Source: Bacteroidia bacterium (GTDB lineage Bacteria; Bacteroidota; Bacteroidia; Chitinophagales; Chitinophagaceae). From it: a stretch of 64,000 bases of DNA. Location: the NCBI GenBank assembly GCA_030426665.1, contig JAUHYD010000013.1, positions 1 through 64,000 of the forward strand, given 5' to 3'. The notes under the pieces were generated by a model. The model did not search any database. It saw nothing but the letters and a program-made list of their open reading frames with translations, and was not told where the DNA came from. Below, one piece after another: positions 51,198 through 59,431 of the stretch. How positions within the stretch are numbered: the stretch's first letter is position 1; the number at the start of each line of letters is the position of its first letter. Made by a program: the position numbers and the translations under genes.

Positions 51198-51926
51198 TCA
51201 GGCTTGTTCAATCAGGTCTCTTATCACAACCGACGACAATGTGGCACCGAATGTAGCGGGTAGGTACGATATTGTGCCATACGCTGACTTCTTGAAGTTA
51301 GTGCCATCTGTAAGCATTAGTGAATCCTTATTGGGAAGTTCCGGAGAGAAAACAACCTTGATGCCTTTTCTTATACCGGAGCCTTTCAGTTGTTTGCGTA
51401 TTTGTTGCGCAAACGGGCAATTATACGTTTTTGAAATGTCCGTCACTTTCAGGCAGGTTGGGTCCAATTTCGCACCGGCACCCATAGAGCAAACCAACTT
51501 AAGTTGCTTAGCATAGGCAGCCTTGATGAACGATAACTTGGGCGTAATACTGTCAATGGCATCAACTACATAGTCCGGGTTCCCTTCAAGCAAAGCTTCC
51601 GCTCTATCGGGCATTACAAACTCTTTTATAACGTGCAATTTCAGCTCAGGGTTTATCTGCATCAGTCGCTCGCCCATTAGTTCTACTTTGCTCATGCCGT
51701 GTGTTGTAGCAAGTGCCGGTAATTGTCGGTTCCGATTACTTGGGTCTACTACATCGCCGTCAATGATGGTCATTTCTCCTATACCCGCACGGCATATAAA
51801 CTCCGCAGCATAAGAACCTACGCCGCCCATGCCTACGACGAGTACATGCGAATTGTTCAGTTTTTCCAGGTTGTCTTTTCCTATCAACAGTTCTGTTCTG
51901 GATAACCAGGCTGTATCTGTCATCAT
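51198..51926 (-). CDS. tcdA: tRNA threonylcarbamoyladenosine dehydratase
   Basis: A 242-residue E1-like (ThiF/MoeB) protein. ATP-binding motif HVLVVGMGGVGSYAAEFICRAGIG, acidic strand MTIIDGDVVDPSNRNRQLPA, conserved DAIDSITPKLSFIKAA, LVCSMGAGAKLDPT and YNCPFAQQIRKQLK. This set, without the zinc CxxC motifs of ThiF/MoeB, is typical of TcdA (CsdL), which uses ATP to cyclise t6A37 of ANN-decoding tRNAs to ct6A. It overlaps the tatD gene by 4 nt, so the pair is co-transcribed. Confidence 0.92.
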   Translation of the reverse strand: MMTDTAWLSRTELLIGKDNLEKLNNSHVLVVGMGGVGSYAAEFICRAGIGEMTIIDGDVVDPSNRNRQLPALATTHGMSKVELMGERLMQINPELKLHVIKEFVMPDRAEALLEGNPDYVVDAIDSITPKLSFIKAAYAKQLKLVCSMGAGAKLDPTCLKVTDISKTYNCPFAQQIRKQLKGSGIRKGIKVVFSPELPNKDSLMLTDGTNFKKSAYGTISYLPATFGATLSSVVIRDLIEQA

Positions 51927-52573
51927 AACTTAAATACCTTTTTGAAGTTTTTGTGTATCTGCTCCTTTACAGAGTTTACGTTAGTTTTTCTGATTGCAGC
52001 AGCTTGCAAATATAGGTCAGCAATAGGTATGTCTGAATTGTCTGTTTCCAGGAAGTATCTGTCATCTGGTATGCTTCGGAATACATCTTTGACAATTGAA
52101 TTTTCGTACATCAATGCTGCCCCAAATGACAAATAGTAACCATGCTTGATGAGCTGCTCGGCAAGTTGTCTTTTCTTATTGAAGCCATGAAAGATAACGG
52201 CTACGGTAATGTTGTGTTCTTTCAGCATTGCCACTACTTCTTCATAGGCACGTACACAGTGGATAATCAAGGGTTTATGTATGTTTTCCGCCAGTTGTAT
52301 TTGTTGCCGGAAAATGGTCGTTTGGAGCTGCCAATCGGTATCGCATACTTTGTCCAGCCCACATTCCCCGATTGCCAGAACAGAAGAGTGTGTGGCCATT
52401 TGTTTTAAAGCTTCCCAATCGCTGTCGAAGGTGTCGGGATACCATGGGTGCAACCCAATGCTGTACTTGCTCAATACATCGCTATCGCCAAATTGCTGAT
52501 GCAGGTTGATGATGCTCAGGCATTCTTTTTCTGCCCTTGTATGGTGGGTGTGTATGTTGTAGTATGTGTACAA
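51923..52573 (-). CDS. tatD: TatD-family metal-dependent hydrolase
   Basis: A 216-residue TIM-barrel amidohydrolase, slightly short for the family. Motifs: YNIHTHH (first metal site), SIGLHPWYPDTF, LAIGECGLDKVCDTD, PLIIHCVRAYEEVVAML, IFHGF, and ETDNSDIPIADLY in place of the usual ETDSPYL. TatD proteins are 3'-5' DNases or related phosphoesterases. The only start in frame is TTG at 52573, right before YTYYNIHTHH, where the family normally begins; no ATG is available. It overlaps tcdA by 4 nt. The ATPase-methyltransferase gene lies 20 nt upstream on the same strand. Confidence 0.87.
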   Translation of the reverse strand: MYTYYNIHTHHTRAEKECLSIINLHQQFGDSDVLSKYSIGLHPWYPDTFDSDWEALKQMATHSSVLAIGECGLDKVCDTDWQLQTTIFRQQIQLAENIHKPLIIHCVRAYEEVVAMLKEHNITVAVIFHGFNKKRQLAEQLIKHGYYLSFGAALMYENSIVKDVFRSIPDDRYFLETDNSDIPIADLYLQAAAIRKTNVNSVKEQIHKNFKKVFKL

Positions 52574-52593
52574 AGTTTGTTGTACAAATATTG

Positions 52594-54606
52594 TTACTTT
52601 TTTTCAGATTCGATGTTCTTTTCAAGAGCTTTCACGGCTAGTATTGTATTTATATATTGTTGGGATAAAAATGCTGATTCTCTGCCCAATTTTTGCCTGT
52701 TACTATCAGGTTTTGCATCATTCCTAATTTTCTCGATTCGTTCGAATGTGTTTTGCTTTAGTTTTTCTATTGACTTAAGAATACTTGCGTTGTTTATCTT
52801 TTTAATATCTTCTTTTTGTATCAAAGTACATTGTATTCTACCCTTATACCGGTCATCTTTTGGGTATATCTGTACAGGTTTACTTGTTAAACAGAACAAC
52901 TCTTGTATGCTGTCCGGATCAAGGATAAGAAAACCGGTTTCTCCAATTTTTTCTCCTTTGGGTAGCATTCTGTCTTCAATGATTATAATGTGTCCATTCA
53001 TTGATAACGATGAGGCTATTTTGTTAAGAGTTGGATCCCATTCGAGTATTGGAATTTCGTGAAGCACATTGCATAATACGATGTAGTCAAATGTATTATC
53101 CGGAAGTTTATTATGGTTGTCAAACAGGTTTACCAAACCAAGATTTGATAATTTTTGTCTATGAGACTCGTCAGGCTCAAGTATGCTATATTTTATTTTG
53201 TTTGCGATAGTTGTGTCTTTTGAAAATTCTTTAAATAGTCGTCCACTCCCCGCTCCAAAGTCTAGTAATAGCTCTTTGGTACTCCCTTGGCGAATACTTT
53301 TTTTGAATACTTCTACTTGTGGGTCTTTAGGGTTTGAACTATCTATTACTTCAGGGTCTTCGAAGCATTGCGTCATAAAGTTTAAGTATTCCCAAGTGGA
53401 CATATCTGAAAGGAAGTAAGTTAGTTTTTCAAGTTGCTCATCCATCCCCATAAGTTCCCTTAATGTTTGTCCGGGAAGACCTGAGCTTGGATGGGATATT
53501 TGGTTGTCCTTTACCATGAATATTTCTTCGTGAGATAGCTGTGACAGAATATTTATGGAGTGCGTCGCAATCCACAATTGGCCTTTATCTTTGACAAGTG
53601 TCCTTATCCCATTGACAATAGCTATTTCAGATTCTGGGTGTAAATGGAGCTCGGGTTCATCTATTATTATTATGCACTCACTAAGATTGACTCTTTGACT
53701 TGTGTCAATTAGAAAAAATAACAATGCGTATGCAAGCAGTGTTTTTTCTCCACTAGACAGTTTATTATAATCAAATTTGGTATTATTTAACAAAAAGGAT
53801 CCAGTGGATGATATTGACCCAGCACTAGCGGTAGCTTCTTTAGAAAGTTTACCTTTTTGCCATGTCAATTCTTTTCTTAGAAAAACATTAATGTATTTTT
53901 TTAATAAAATGAATCTTTCGTATGATTGCGTTTTGTGAAATTCAGACTCCTTGCAATCTGCTCCATGATAATCTGTAAAAAGCTGGTTCGGTAATTTAGC
54001 GAGATAGGACAATGCAGAACGCTTAATAATAGACATTTCATCTATTTGTTTGTTGTCTGGTTTCATCCCAATTAAGTTTTCGAAAGGGATTGTGCTATCA
54101 TTGTTTTTATCTATCAATAACTGTAGGCTTTGCACATCTTTGTAGTCTATTGTTTTGACATATGTTTTAGCTTTTGCTGCAATTGATTGCATTTCATGAA
54201 TTACGTTCGATATGTTCGACTGCCATTGAGGGGGGAATCGTTTTGCTTTTTTAAAAAGCTCTTCGTATTGTAGTTTTTGATTTGTGCTTAGAAAAGATTT
54301 GGTATCTAATTTATTCTGCAAATCATTTAATGTTAATTGGTCCAAAGCAAAGGGGGTATAATCGTTCTTTTTTATATTATTTAATAATTCCAGGTAAGTA
54401 TTGGAAAATGAAATAGAATCATTTAAGACGTTTTTCGGGTGCAATTCCTTTATGTATTGGTCAACAATTTTTAGTGTCCTTGACTTTCCTGAGCCATTTC
54501 TGCCAACTAAAGCTACAACAGCGCCAAGTCTATTTAAAGTGAAGGGATTGATACCCTGTAGCAAAATGGGGGGCATGTCATTTACATCTATTGAATTCAG
54601 TCTCAT
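52594..54606 (-). CDS. ABC-type ATPase (AAA_21/OLD-like) fused to a SAM methyltransferase domain
   Basis: A 670-residue protein. Residues 1-370 form a RecF/SMC-like ATPase: Walker A ALVGRNGSGKSRT (G35-S42), a long helical insertion (about 60-260), ABC signature YNKLSSGEKTLLAYALLFF (about 279), Walker B CIIIIDEPELHLHPESE (about 310), switch His QLWIATHSINILSQL. Residues about 440-600 form a class I methyltransferase: motif I LLDFGAGSGRLFKEF, YSILEPDESHRQKL, NTFDYIVLCNVLHEI, SMNGHIIIIEDRMLP. A charged helical tail ends the protein. No TOPRIM or HNH nuclease is visible. The gene is clearly more AT-rich than its neighbours, suggesting transfer. It is alone, 20 nt from tatD. Function unknown; phage defence or nucleic-acid/protein methylation are possible. 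Confidence 0.8.
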   Translation of the reverse strand: MRLNSIDVNDMPPILLQGINPFTLNRLGAVVALVGRNGSGKSRTLKIVDQYIKELHPKNVLNDSISFSNTYLELLNNIKKNDYTPFALDQLTLNDLQNKLDTKSFLSTNQKLQYEELFKKAKRFPPQWQSNISNVIHEMQSIAAKAKTYVKTIDYKDVQSLQLLIDKNNDSTIPFENLIGMKPDNKQIDEMSIIKRSALSYLAKLPNQLFTDYHGADCKESEFHKTQSYERFILLKKYINVFLRKELTWQKGKLSKEATASAGSISSTGSFLLNNTKFDYNKLSSGEKTLLAYALLFFLIDTSQRVNLSECIIIIDEPELHLHPESEIAIVNGIRTLVKDKGQLWIATHSINILSQLSHEEIFMVKDNQISHPSSGLPGQTLRELMGMDEQLEKLTYFLSDMSTWEYLNFMTQCFEDPEVIDSSNPKDPQVEVFKKSIRQGSTKELLLDFGAGSGRLFKEFSKDTTIANKIKYSILEPDESHRQKLSNLGLVNLFDNHNKLPDNTFDYIVLCNVLHEIPILEWDPTLNKIASSLSMNGHIIIIEDRMLPKGEKIGETGFLILDPDSIQELFCLTSKPVQIYPKDDRYKGRIQCTLIQKEDIKKINNASILKSIEKLKQNTFERIEKIRNDAKPDSNRQKLGRESAFLSQQYINTILAVKALEKNIESEKK

Positions 54607-54663
54607 AGAAAGTTTTGAGAAAAGATATGTAAAATTGTGTAAAGCAGAAATAAGAAAAACGCT

Positions 54664-56850
54664 CTACAACTTCGCTCCTAATGTCAGATAGAAACTTCTG
54701 CCTTCTCCGGGAATGATACCCGGGCCGGGATAACCTGTTGCACGTCTGGTAAAGTAAGCGACATTAAGCAGGTTATTGATGCTTCCCTCAATGGTGAACT
54801 TGTGCCATCTGTATGCTGCAGAAAAATCTGCAACCTGATAGGCGGGAATTATACCGTTAACTGCACTATAGCCACTGCTCGGCGCATTTGTGGCATCGGA
54901 GTATTGGTCGGAAAGAGCACTAAACTGTAAAGTGAATTTTAAGTTTTTATATCCGGTTTGTATGCCCGTTTTCCAGTTAATGTGCGGCACATATTCCACT
55001 TGCTTCCCCTGTACATTTTGCAATGGGCTTTTTGTGTATCGGGCTTCCGTTAGTGCAAGGTTCGAGTATAGTGCAAGCTTCTTAGTGCTATTGTCGGCTC
55101 CAATTAGTTTCAGAACATCTAACTCCAGGAAGGATTCTAAACCATAGATATTGGCTACGCCAACATTGCCCCTGCGACGAATGACGGTCTTATTGCTCTT
55201 TGTGTAGAAGTACTCTCCTATACGGTTGCCATAGTACATGAAGAATACATTGGCGTCGTACCTCAATGTGTTGTTTATATTACCGCGTACACCCAAGTCT
55301 GCATTCCATCCTTTTTCGTCACGAATTGCAGGGTCTATTTCAAATGAGGGATTAATTATCTGTATATCACTAAAAGTAACTGAACGGTAGTTTTGAGAGA
55401 TGTTGCTGTATAGGTCAGCATTGGCAGACAGTTTGCGCCCGATACCCATTGCCATCAGCAGTAGTGTTCTGGGACGGTCTTTGTTTTCAAAAACCTGAAT
55501 GTCGCTAATGACAGAATCCCGGAAATCCAATACTCTGTTACGATACATGCCGTCAGCTTTTGTATGAATATGTTCTATTCTCGCCCCCGGCGAAATGGTT
55601 GTTTTGGATCCTATTCTGAAAATATGTTCTGCAAATGCAGCTATATTGAGGTTGGGAAATGTGTAGTCGGAACTCAGCTCATTAGTCTCGTCAATAAAGT
55701 TGAAGTTGGCGTCATCACCATTGTTCACTGCCCCTTGTTTGCCCGTTGTTTGTCCTTTATATACCCGTGCCCCAATGAGTAATGTCTGATACTGTTTCCC
55801 GATTGTATAGCGATGCAGTAACCTTGATTCTGATGCTATGTTCTGAAACGTCCCTTTTAGCAAATCTCTGGTGCCACCATTGTCGGGTTGGGAAGGCCTG
55901 TTGGGACGAAACCCAACCGCATCTCTGGAAGCCAGCAATCCGTATGCCTTTGTTTGCAGCCTCGTACGGCCGGAGATTTTATAATCCCACTCTAATTCCA
56001 TTAGATTCCATTTTACGGCAAACCAATTTCTGGGCCTATTGCTTTGTCTGGGGTCGGCAGCAAACATTTTGTCGTCAAGGCCGCCGGGTTGTTGCGCAAG
56101 ATAATTCAGGTGGGTAAGCTCCAGGCCAATTGTGTTTTTTTCGGTTAAGTGGTAGCGAAGGTTGGTATATGCGTTCAGCGAATGATACTTACTGTTTGGG
56201 CGCCATCCGTTTCCTTGTTTAAACTGTACATAGCCAAAGTAATTCAGCTTTCCCACCTTTCCGCCGATACTGTTGTAAGAGCCTAAGTACCCCCACGAGC
56301 CCATGGTCTGTCTGGTTTCAAGTGTTATGGGCTCATCATAGTCGTCAGGTTGTTTCATTTGGAAGTTCAGCAGTCCGCCGAATTGCGTACCATATTGTAG
56401 ACCGGCGGCACCTTTGATAACCTCAATTTTTTTAAGGGCCTCTGTAGGTGGCGTGTAGTAGCTTTCCGGATAGCCGAGTGCATCAGCACTAATGTCATAG
56501 CCGTTTTGGCGAACATTGAAATTTGAAGTCCTGTTCGGGTCAAGGCCTCGGCCACCAATACTTAATTGCAGCCCTGAGCCGTCATTTTCAAAGATGTTCA
56601 GACCTGATACCTTTGCATACACCTGCCTCGGATTGTTGGTCGATTTATTTACGGTGAGTTGTTCCACGTTTATCAATTCTGTTTTCTTACCCGCTGTCAA
56701 CTTCATGCCTTCTACCTGACGCATAAACCCGAAATCGCCCCGTTTGTCAGTTATCTCAACGGCTTTCAATCGCTTAGCCGTATCCTTCTGAGCAAAGGAC
56801 AATAAGGGTAGGGTAATCACGATAAAAAGTAACAGGCACTTATAACCCAT
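54664..56850 (-). CDS. TonB-dependent outer-membrane receptor (FecA/siderophore type)
   Basis: 728 residues from the ATG at 56850, which gives the signal peptide MGYKCLLLFIVITLPLLSFAQ; 48 upstream residues of the track ORF overlap the preceding gene. No carboxypeptidase-like domain is present. The plug domain follows (NNPRQVYAKVSGLNIFENDGSGLQLSIGGRGLDPNRTSNFNVRQNGYDISADALGYPESYYTPPTEALKKIEVIKGAAGLQYGTQFGG, ...), then a 22-strand barrel with YGLESFLEL near the end and the closing aromatic signature RSFYLTLGAKL. The plug pattern fits ferric-citrate/siderophore receptors. Last gene of the DUF4856-imelysin-HTTM operon, overlapping the HTTM gene by 11 nt, which supports an iron-uptake role. Confidence 0.9.
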   Translation of the reverse strand: MGYKCLLLFIVITLPLLSFAQKDTAKRLKAVEITDKRGDFGFMRQVEGMKLTAGKKTELINVEQLTVNKSTNNPRQVYAKVSGLNIFENDGSGLQLSIGGRGLDPNRTSNFNVRQNGYDISADALGYPESYYTPPTEALKKIEVIKGAAGLQYGTQFGGLLNFQMKQPDDYDEPITLETRQTMGSWGYLGSYNSIGGKVGKLNYFGYVQFKQGNGWRPNSKYHSLNAYTNLRYHLTEKNTIGLELTHLNYLAQQPGGLDDKMFAADPRQSNRPRNWFAVKWNLMELEWDYKISGRTRLQTKAYGLLASRDAVGFRPNRPSQPDNGGTRDLLKGTFQNIASESRLLHRYTIGKQYQTLLIGARVYKGQTTGKQGAVNNGDDANFNFIDETNELSSDYTFPNLNIAAFAEHIFRIGSKTTISPGARIEHIHTKADGMYRNRVLDFRDSVISDIQVFENKDRPRTLLLMAMGIGRKLSANADLYSNISQNYRSVTFSDIQIINPSFEIDPAIRDEKGWNADLGVRGNINNTLRYDANVFFMYYGNRIGEYFYTKSNKTVIRRRGNVGVANIYGLESFLELDVLKLIGADNSTKKLALYSNLALTEARYTKSPLQNVQGKQVEYVPHINWKTGIQTGYKNLKFTLQFSALSDQYSDATNAPSSGYSAVNGIIPAYQVADFSAAYRWHKFTIEGSINNLLNVAYFTRRATGYPGPGIIPGEGRSFYLTLGAKL

Positions 56851-58213
56851 ATATTTTGTCTTTAAAATCAAGTATCCACGTTTTATGACGGAACGAATCT
56901 TTTTCCTTTGATAGGTCAACTGACGAGTCGGTATATAAAGTACTTCTGCGTCCGTTAAGCGACACGTAGACAGTAGCATATACCTCAGGGTCACTCATTC
57001 CGTATTGTGAATAGTAGTTGTATAAAATCTGAGCAAATTGCAATAGAAAGTCCGGTTGTGTAGCCATCATTTTCTCTTGATTTGGAGTCAGGAAGTCTGC
57101 ATTGTTTACGGCAATCTGCTTCCCGGTACTACTATCTTTTACAATAAACTGTGCATAGCCCATTTTTTCCATCAACATAACTCTCCATGAAAACCGGTAT
57201 CCTTCTTCTGTCCAGAATAGTTCTCCCGGAGTCAAAAGATAGCGCCATGGTAGTAAGAGCTGAATCGTAAAAAAGCAAATGAACAAAGCCCTTAACGCTT
57301 TTTTCTGCAGTGGTGCAAATGTATACATCTCTTTGCCATTTGCAACCGTAATAAAATTAAGACGTTTTTTACACGCCATGAGTATCCTGTCTATATCCTT
57401 GCTGTCAAAGAATATAAGTGTGGACAAAATCATTATGTATGGGAACATGCCTATTGGGAAGAGTATAGCGGTAGCTACATGAAAGACAACAACTGCCACA
57501 AACGCATAGCGCCTTGTTTTTCTGTTGAGCAGAAGCAAAGGAATAGACAGATCGTATACTGCGCCAAACCAGCTGAATGCGTATGCTACCCAAACATAGT
57601 TTAAAAGTGAACCCACTAATGGCAGGTCGTTCTTGGCCGGTAGCCACAACTTCAGTGGCATAGCATGGACTAGCCAGTCGCTGTTTAGCTTTGCTAGTCC
57701 GGCATAGCAATACACAATGGCGAGCATCAGTCTGATGCTGCCTGTTGTCCATCGGGGAATGTACTTTCTGACTATCGTTGGTTTCATTGCGCCGTCCAGC
57801 GATAGGTTTACATTGGCAGGTAGCCATATCATAAGAAATAGGACCAGGCTGACAAAGTAGTAATGATTTAAATAGTTGGTTTTGTCTAGTAATTCAATAT
57901 ACGTGAAACTGATAAATAGAGCAACTGCGGACAGGCGGTAGAATAACCCTAAAGCAAAGAATAAGGCACTAATGCCACAAATGAAAAAGAGTAAGTAAGT
58001 ATATTGACCAAGTGGTTGTACCCACTCGAAGCCGTAGTAATGAAAATAGTGCTTAGGCAGAATGTAAAGCTCATCTATCCAACCACGCAGCCAAAAACGT
58101 ATAACTCCGCCACACAGCATTAATCCAAACGCAAGCCGGAATACGGCGAGAGCAGCTGAGGGAATTGGCTGCTCCAGATATGTTTTTGATAATGCTTTAT
58201 TTGCTTTTGTCAT
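56840..58213 (-). CDS. HTTM-domain membrane protein, vitamin K-dependent gamma-carboxylase homologue
   Basis: A 457-residue protein. The N-terminal ~300 residues carry several membrane helices with the HTTM/gamma-carboxylase features: AVFRLAFGLMLCGGVIRFWLRGWIDELYI, ELLDKTNYLNHYYFVSLVLFLMIWLPAN, and YCYAGLAKLNSDWLVHAMPLKLWL, where the Lys in GLAKL matches the position I recall as the catalytic base of the human enzyme. The C-terminal part is soluble and periplasmic (WRVMLMEKMGYAQFIVKDSSTGK...). Human GGCX carboxylates Glu using reduced vitamin K; bacterial relatives have unknown substrates. It sits between imelysin (3-nt gap) and the TonB receptor (11-nt overlap), so a link to iron uptake is implied by context only. 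Confidence 0.82.
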   Translation of the reverse strand: MTKANKALSKTYLEQPIPSAALAVFRLAFGLMLCGGVIRFWLRGWIDELYILPKHYFHYYGFEWVQPLGQYTYLLFFICGISALFFALGLFYRLSAVALFISFTYIELLDKTNYLNHYYFVSLVLFLMIWLPANVNLSLDGAMKPTIVRKYIPRWTTGSIRLMLAIVYCYAGLAKLNSDWLVHAMPLKLWLPAKNDLPLVGSLLNYVWVAYAFSWFGAVYDLSIPLLLLNRKTRRYAFVAVVVFHVATAILFPIGMFPYIMILSTLIFFDSKDIDRILMACKKRLNFITVANGKEMYTFAPLQKKALRALFICFFTIQLLLPWRYLLTPGELFWTEEGYRFSWRVMLMEKMGYAQFIVKDSSTGKQIAVNNADFLTPNQEKMMATQPDFLLQFAQILYNYYSQYGMSDPEVYATVYVSLNGRRSTLYTDSSVDLSKEKDSFRHKTWILDFKDKIYGL

Positions 58214-58216
58214 GCC

Positions 58217-59353
58217 TTAGTCACCGTCATTATCAGTATAGGTAATAGAGATACCCAAAGCCGAAATCAAATCGACTTTAAGAAGCGGTACCACATCCTG
58301 TAATTGCTGGTAGATATTCAGTACAGCGGTTCTGTCTGAAGTTATTCCTTGTTTTAGGTTTGGGGAGAAGGTAGATAATGTCGATTTTGCTTCAGCCAGT
58401 TCGCTGCTGATAATGTCTGCAATCAGAACGTTCGAGTTGTCTTTGGTTCCGATGGTCGTAAGATAATCTTTGTAGCCTAATCCATCGGTTGCATTGTTAT
58501 AACCCGTTCCGGTATAGAACTTCTCTATACTATTCAGGGCTTCAATAGCCAGTTCATTACATAAATCAGGCGTATAAAACGATTCCGTTATTTCAGGTGT
58601 TGCTACTCCGGTTAGGGCACCTACAGGCAAACCTACTTTCCCTGCCCGAAGGTAACGCTCGTAGTACAGTACAAATGCGTTTGTCATGATGGATATGCTA
58701 CTGTTGGCATCTGTGGCCGTGTTATTGACGAAGTCTGTTTTGTAGGTTTCCCAGGCTATTTTTACTGCATTGATTTTTGAAAGCATTTTGTCGGCAATGT
58801 CTTTCATGTACTGTTTTCTTTTTGCTGCTTCAGCATCTGTGGTATAATAAGACAGGATTTCTGAGTCTGTTCCGGCAATACCGTTCAATAGGTAATCTAA
58901 AGCGGGAAACCCTTGTGCATCTTTATTGCCGAACTCTTCCAGATTGTAACCACCAGAGGTGATATTAGCATTGATCTTTGAAGGAGTAGTTGGATAAATG
59001 TTGAAGTAGCTTCTCAGTGAAATGCTCTCATCGGGTCCGAACTCTAAAAGGTCAACTCCCTGCCACGTTATGTATGCTGAACGCCAGGCCAAACGTACCG
59101 CCGAAAGCGATGCGCTATCAGGCGATGACGCAAATAACGCTACCTTTGATTGAAGGTCGGAAATTTTGTTCTCCATGTTGTTATATGCCGGTATTATGTA
59201 GCCTTCAGTATAATTTGACAGCAGAGCACCCCGGTCAAAATTGTCTGTACTGTTTCCGGGATTTTCCGTTGTTTTTTTGCAGCTATGCAGTAGCATCGTC
59301 GTCGGAAGAAACAATGCAGCAAAAAGCACGGATTTCAGAAGGTTTTTCATCAT
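58217..59353 (-). CDS. Imelysin-family (IrpA/EfeO-like) lipoprotein
   Basis: A 378-residue lipoprotein (FAALFLPTTMLLHSC, Cys 25). The imelysin fold has two similar helical bundles. The first includes LRLAW..AYITWQGVDLLEFGPDESISLRSYFNIYPTT, then GGYNLEEFGNKDAQGFPALDYLLNG; the second includes FVLYYERYLRAGKVGLPVG. The classical GxHxxE motif of the iron-binding imelysins is replaced, a change seen in many Bacteroidetes members. The family is iron-regulated and is thought to bind iron or haem in the envelope. It lies 3 nt from the HTTM gene and 78 nt after DUF4856, with a long hairpin in that gap. Confidence 0.87.
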   Translation of the reverse strand: MMKNLLKSVLFAALFLPTTMLLHSCKKTTENPGNSTDNFDRGALLSNYTEGYIIPAYNNMENKISDLQSKVALFASSPDSASLSAVRLAWRSAYITWQGVDLLEFGPDESISLRSYFNIYPTTPSKINANITSGGYNLEEFGNKDAQGFPALDYLLNGIAGTDSEILSYYTTDAEAAKRKQYMKDIADKMLSKINAVKIAWETYKTDFVNNTATDANSSISIMTNAFVLYYERYLRAGKVGLPVGALTGVATPEITESFYTPDLCNELAIEALNSIEKFYTGTGYNNATDGLGYKDYLTTIGTKDNSNVLIADIISSELAEAKSTLSTFSPNLKQGITSDRTAVLNIYQQLQDVVPLLKVDLISALGISITYTDNDGD

Positions 59354-59370
59354 TTTTCGTTACGTTTTTT

Positions 59371-59413
59371 ACATTATTCAAGCGACTAAGTTAATTAGTC
59401 GCTTGAATAATGT
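59371..59413. repeat. Perfect 19-bp inverted repeat between DUF4856 and imelysin genes
   Basis: ACATTATTCAAGCGACTAA, a 5-nt loop GTTAA, then the exact reverse complement. On the transcribed (minus) strand it is followed by AAAAAACG, not a T-tract, so it is unlikely to be a simple terminator. It more likely acts as an intercistronic mRNA hairpin (processing or stability) or as an operator. Confidence 0.75.
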
Positions 59414-59431
59414 TTGTTTGATAGTGTTTAC

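Noticed and set aside
52594-54606. OLD-family nuclease or Gabija GajA-like protein
   Set aside because: No TOPRIM motif follows the ATPase; the C-terminal part has methyltransferase motif I instead, so those names do not fit.
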